64,000 nucleotides of DNA from Verrucomicrobiales bacterium (lineage in GTDB: Bacteria; Verrucomicrobiota; Verrucomicrobiia; Limisphaerales; UBA11358): assembly GCA_028712475.1 (NCBI GenBank), contig JAQTQB010000004.1:131368-195367 (forward strand), given 5' to 3'. The first letter of the stretch is position 1; the number at the start of each line of letters is the position of its first letter. A program made the translations under genes and the position numbers. Positions 62,645 to 64,000 of this stretch are shown piece by piece. The notes under the pieces were generated by a model that was given only the letters and a program-made list of their open reading frames with translations, was not told the DNA's origin and did no database searches.

Positions 62645-63787
62645 ATGTCCGCGCCTCAAGCACCTGCCCTGAAATGGCTCTGCACCGGCCAGGAAATTTT
62701 TCCGGCCATGCTCGACGCCATCCGTTCGGCGCGCGTCTCCATCCGCCTCGAAACCTACATCTATTCCGATGGCGACTCGGGGCGGCAATTTCTGGCCGGG
62801 CTGCTGGCGGCGGCACAACGCGGCGTGCGCGTGAGCGTGCTGGTGGATGCATTCGGGTCATGGGAGCTGCCGGATGCTTTTTTTGCACCGCTGCTGGCCG
62901 CCGGCGCAAAGGTGCATTATTTTAATCCGCTCCGTCTCTGGCGGTTCGGGGTGCGAGATCATCGCAAGCTGCTCGTGTGCGACGATTCCGTGGTGTTCAT
63001 CGGCGGCTTCAACATTGCTGATGAATATGACGGCGACGGCGTGACCCGTGGCTGGTGCGATCTGGGCGCACGGATTGAAAACTCCCCGCTGGCCTGGGAG
63101 CTGGCTGCCTCGTTCGATGAATTGTTCGCGCTGGCGGATTTCCGCCGCAAACCGCTGATGCGGCTGCGGCCCTTCAAACGCAAACGCAAATCCCAGCCCA
63201 ATCTGGCGGGGGAACTGTTGCTTAGCCAGCCGGGCCGCGGTGCCAGCCCTTTTCAAGCCGCTTTGCACCGCGATTTTGTCCGGGCGCGCGACATCCAGAT
63301 CATCACGGCTTATTTTTTGCCGACGCGCCGGGTGCGGCGATACTTGATGCATACGGCGCGGAATGGCGGACGGGTTCAATTGATTCTCGCCGGCAAATCG
63401 GATGTGCTGATTTCCCAGATGGCCGCGCGCAGTTTGTATCATCGCCTGATGAAGGCGGGCGTGGAGATTTATGAATATCAACCGCAGATCCTCCACGCGA
63501 AAATGATTGTCAGCGACGGCATCACTTATGTCGGCTCCAGCAACCTCGACATCCGCAGCCTGAACCTGAATTACGAACTGATGCTGCGGTTTGCGGATAA
63601 AACCATCGCCGCCGGGGCGCAGGAAATTTTCGAGCGCACCTTGAAACATTCCCGCCGGATCGAACACGGCACCTGGCTCAAATCCCAAACGTGGTGGCAG
63701 CGCTGGCAACACCGATGGGCGCGGTTTATGTTGGCACGGATTGATCCGTTCGTCGCCCTGCGCCAGTTCCGGGCGGTGAAGAAATGA
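62645..63787 (+). CDS. Phospholipase D/cardiolipin synthase family protein
   Basis: The start was moved to MSAPQAPALKWLC (62645), where family sequence begins, 380 residues. Two HKD motifs: RDHRKLLVCDDSVVFIGGFN (His, Lys and Asp at about 104-112) and LHAKMIVSDGITYVGSSN (about 289-306). No membrane helix. Family members transfer phosphatidyl groups (cardiolipin synthesis) or hydrolyse phosphodiesters. The first HKD lies within ~110 residues of the N-terminus, as in the shorter ClsB/C-like enzymes. Confidence 0.88.
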   Translation: MSAPQAPALKWLCTGQEIFPAMLDAIRSARVSIRLETYIYSDGDSGRQFLAGLLAAAQRGVRVSVLVDAFGSWELPDAFFAPLLAAGAKVHYFNPLRLWRFGVRDHRKLLVCDDSVVFIGGFNIADEYDGDGVTRGWCDLGARIENSPLAWELAASFDELFALADFRRKPLMRLRPFKRKRKSQPNLAGELLLSQPGRGASPFQAALHRDFVRARDIQIITAYFLPTRRVRRYLMHTARNGGRVQLILAGKSDVLISQMAARSLYHRLMKAGVEIYEYQPQILHAKMIVSDGITYVGSSNLDIRSLNLNYELMLRFADKTIAAGAQEIFERTLKHSRRIEHGTWLKSQTWWQRWQHRWARFMLARIDPFVALRQFRAVKK

Positions 63788-63860
63788 TGGCGGTCAATAT
63801 TTTAACTAGACATGCACGACGCATTGCGCCATTTACTTCCCCACAACCACTTACAACCTT

Positions 63861-64000
63861 ATGAAAAAACATCTCTCGATTCTGACCACGGCAATTCTTT
63901 GTTTTGGGCTCATCCCGGCCTTCGCGCAATTCGGCAGGACGCCAGGCGGGCCGAAGCTCGACGCCGCAATGTCAAAATTATTCGGCGACAACTCCGCCTT
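63861..64000 (+). CDS. Start of a secreted protein, cut by the window end
   Basis: ATG at 63861 opens a frame that stays open to the end of the window: a signal peptide (MKKHLSILTTAILCFGLIPAFAQ) and about 25 residues of mature sequence (FGRTPGGPKLDAAMSKLFG). Too short to assign a family. Confidence 0.6.
   Translation, partial: MKKHLSILTTAILCFGLIPAFAQFGRTPGGPKLDAAMSKLFGDNSA

Noticed and set aside
1-64000. CRISPR arrays, tRNA and rRNA genes
   Set aside because: No direct-repeat/spacer pattern and no cloverleaf or rRNA-like segment was recognised on either strand.

Overview
The window reads as chromosomal DNA of a Verrucomicrobiota bacterium, most likely of the Limisphaerales/Pedosphaera type. 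This rests on overall protein flavour (a GGxGT-type phosphofructokinase, GTP-type PEP carboxykinase, a secreted protein with the verrucomicrobial 'GFTLQSATN' C-terminal domain, a family of small 'WRMAEMNLQVG' proteins) and on an unusual density of short dispersed palindromic repeats. I saw no rRNA, tRNA or CRISPR array. The DNA is moderately GC-rich and densely coding on both strands.

Layout. 1-6.4 kb: end of an NCS1 nucleobase/hydantoin transporter, a class III aminotransferase (together suggesting reductive pyrimidine catabolism), an SDR, and the lepA-lepB pair. 6.5-14.6 kb: accessory region with a frameshifted type IIG restriction-methyltransferase, two paralogous small proteins with duplicated leaders, a truncated DUF2585 gene, a PIN toxin/antitoxin pair behind an HTH gene and a frameshifted Cys-rich mini-protein, a DUF202-like membrane protein, an Mrr-like protein and a DCC thiol oxidoreductase. 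14.7-24 kb: aceE divergent from a lipoate ligase, a secreted protein, an rRNA m5C methyltransferase, a REP-associated tyrosine transposase (RAYT) and acnA. 24-27.5 kb: a repeat cluster, a lone receiver protein, a putative HaeII-type nuclease and an MFS transporter. 27.6-37.4 kb: housekeeping genes purE, carbonic anhydrase, uppS, purA, frr, a MurQ/GCKR-like two-SIS protein and a GlcD-GlcF fused oxidase.

37.4-42.7 kb: a tightly packed six-gene operon headed by a GbsR-type regulator, with a DCC/MBOAT fusion, a small membrane protein, two DUF2071 proteins and a TIGR01777 epimerase, plus an upstream DUF309 gene. 42.8-49 kb: a beta-propeller lipoprotein, DUF4230, a MazEF-like pair, then an island of small toxin-antitoxin-like genes and a 535-aa unknown protein. 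That island lies between the fumarase alpha gene and a fragment of the fumarase beta gene. 49-56 kb: phosphofructokinase, a secreted protein, radical SAM, cNMP-binding, PocR-AraC, and a FixL-like haem-PAS kinase with its response regulator. 56-64 kb: deaminase, LmbE-type deacetylase, P1B-4 metal ATPase, pckG, an AbiEii-like pair, a phospholipase D/cardiolipin synthase and the start of a secreted protein.

Most striking signal: several families of short palindromic repeats occur both between genes and in frame inside at least five intact genes (type IIG methyltransferase, RsmB-like methyltransferase, MFS transporter, MurQ-like protein, the RAYT itself). Two further genes (acnA, the lipoate ligase) carry simpler repeat phrases in frame. 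The RAYT-linked family flanks the RAYT and also sits inside its coding sequence between the HUH motif and the candidate catalytic tyrosine. This resembles Rickettsia palindromic elements, but with GTAG/GGAG-hairpin REP architecture.
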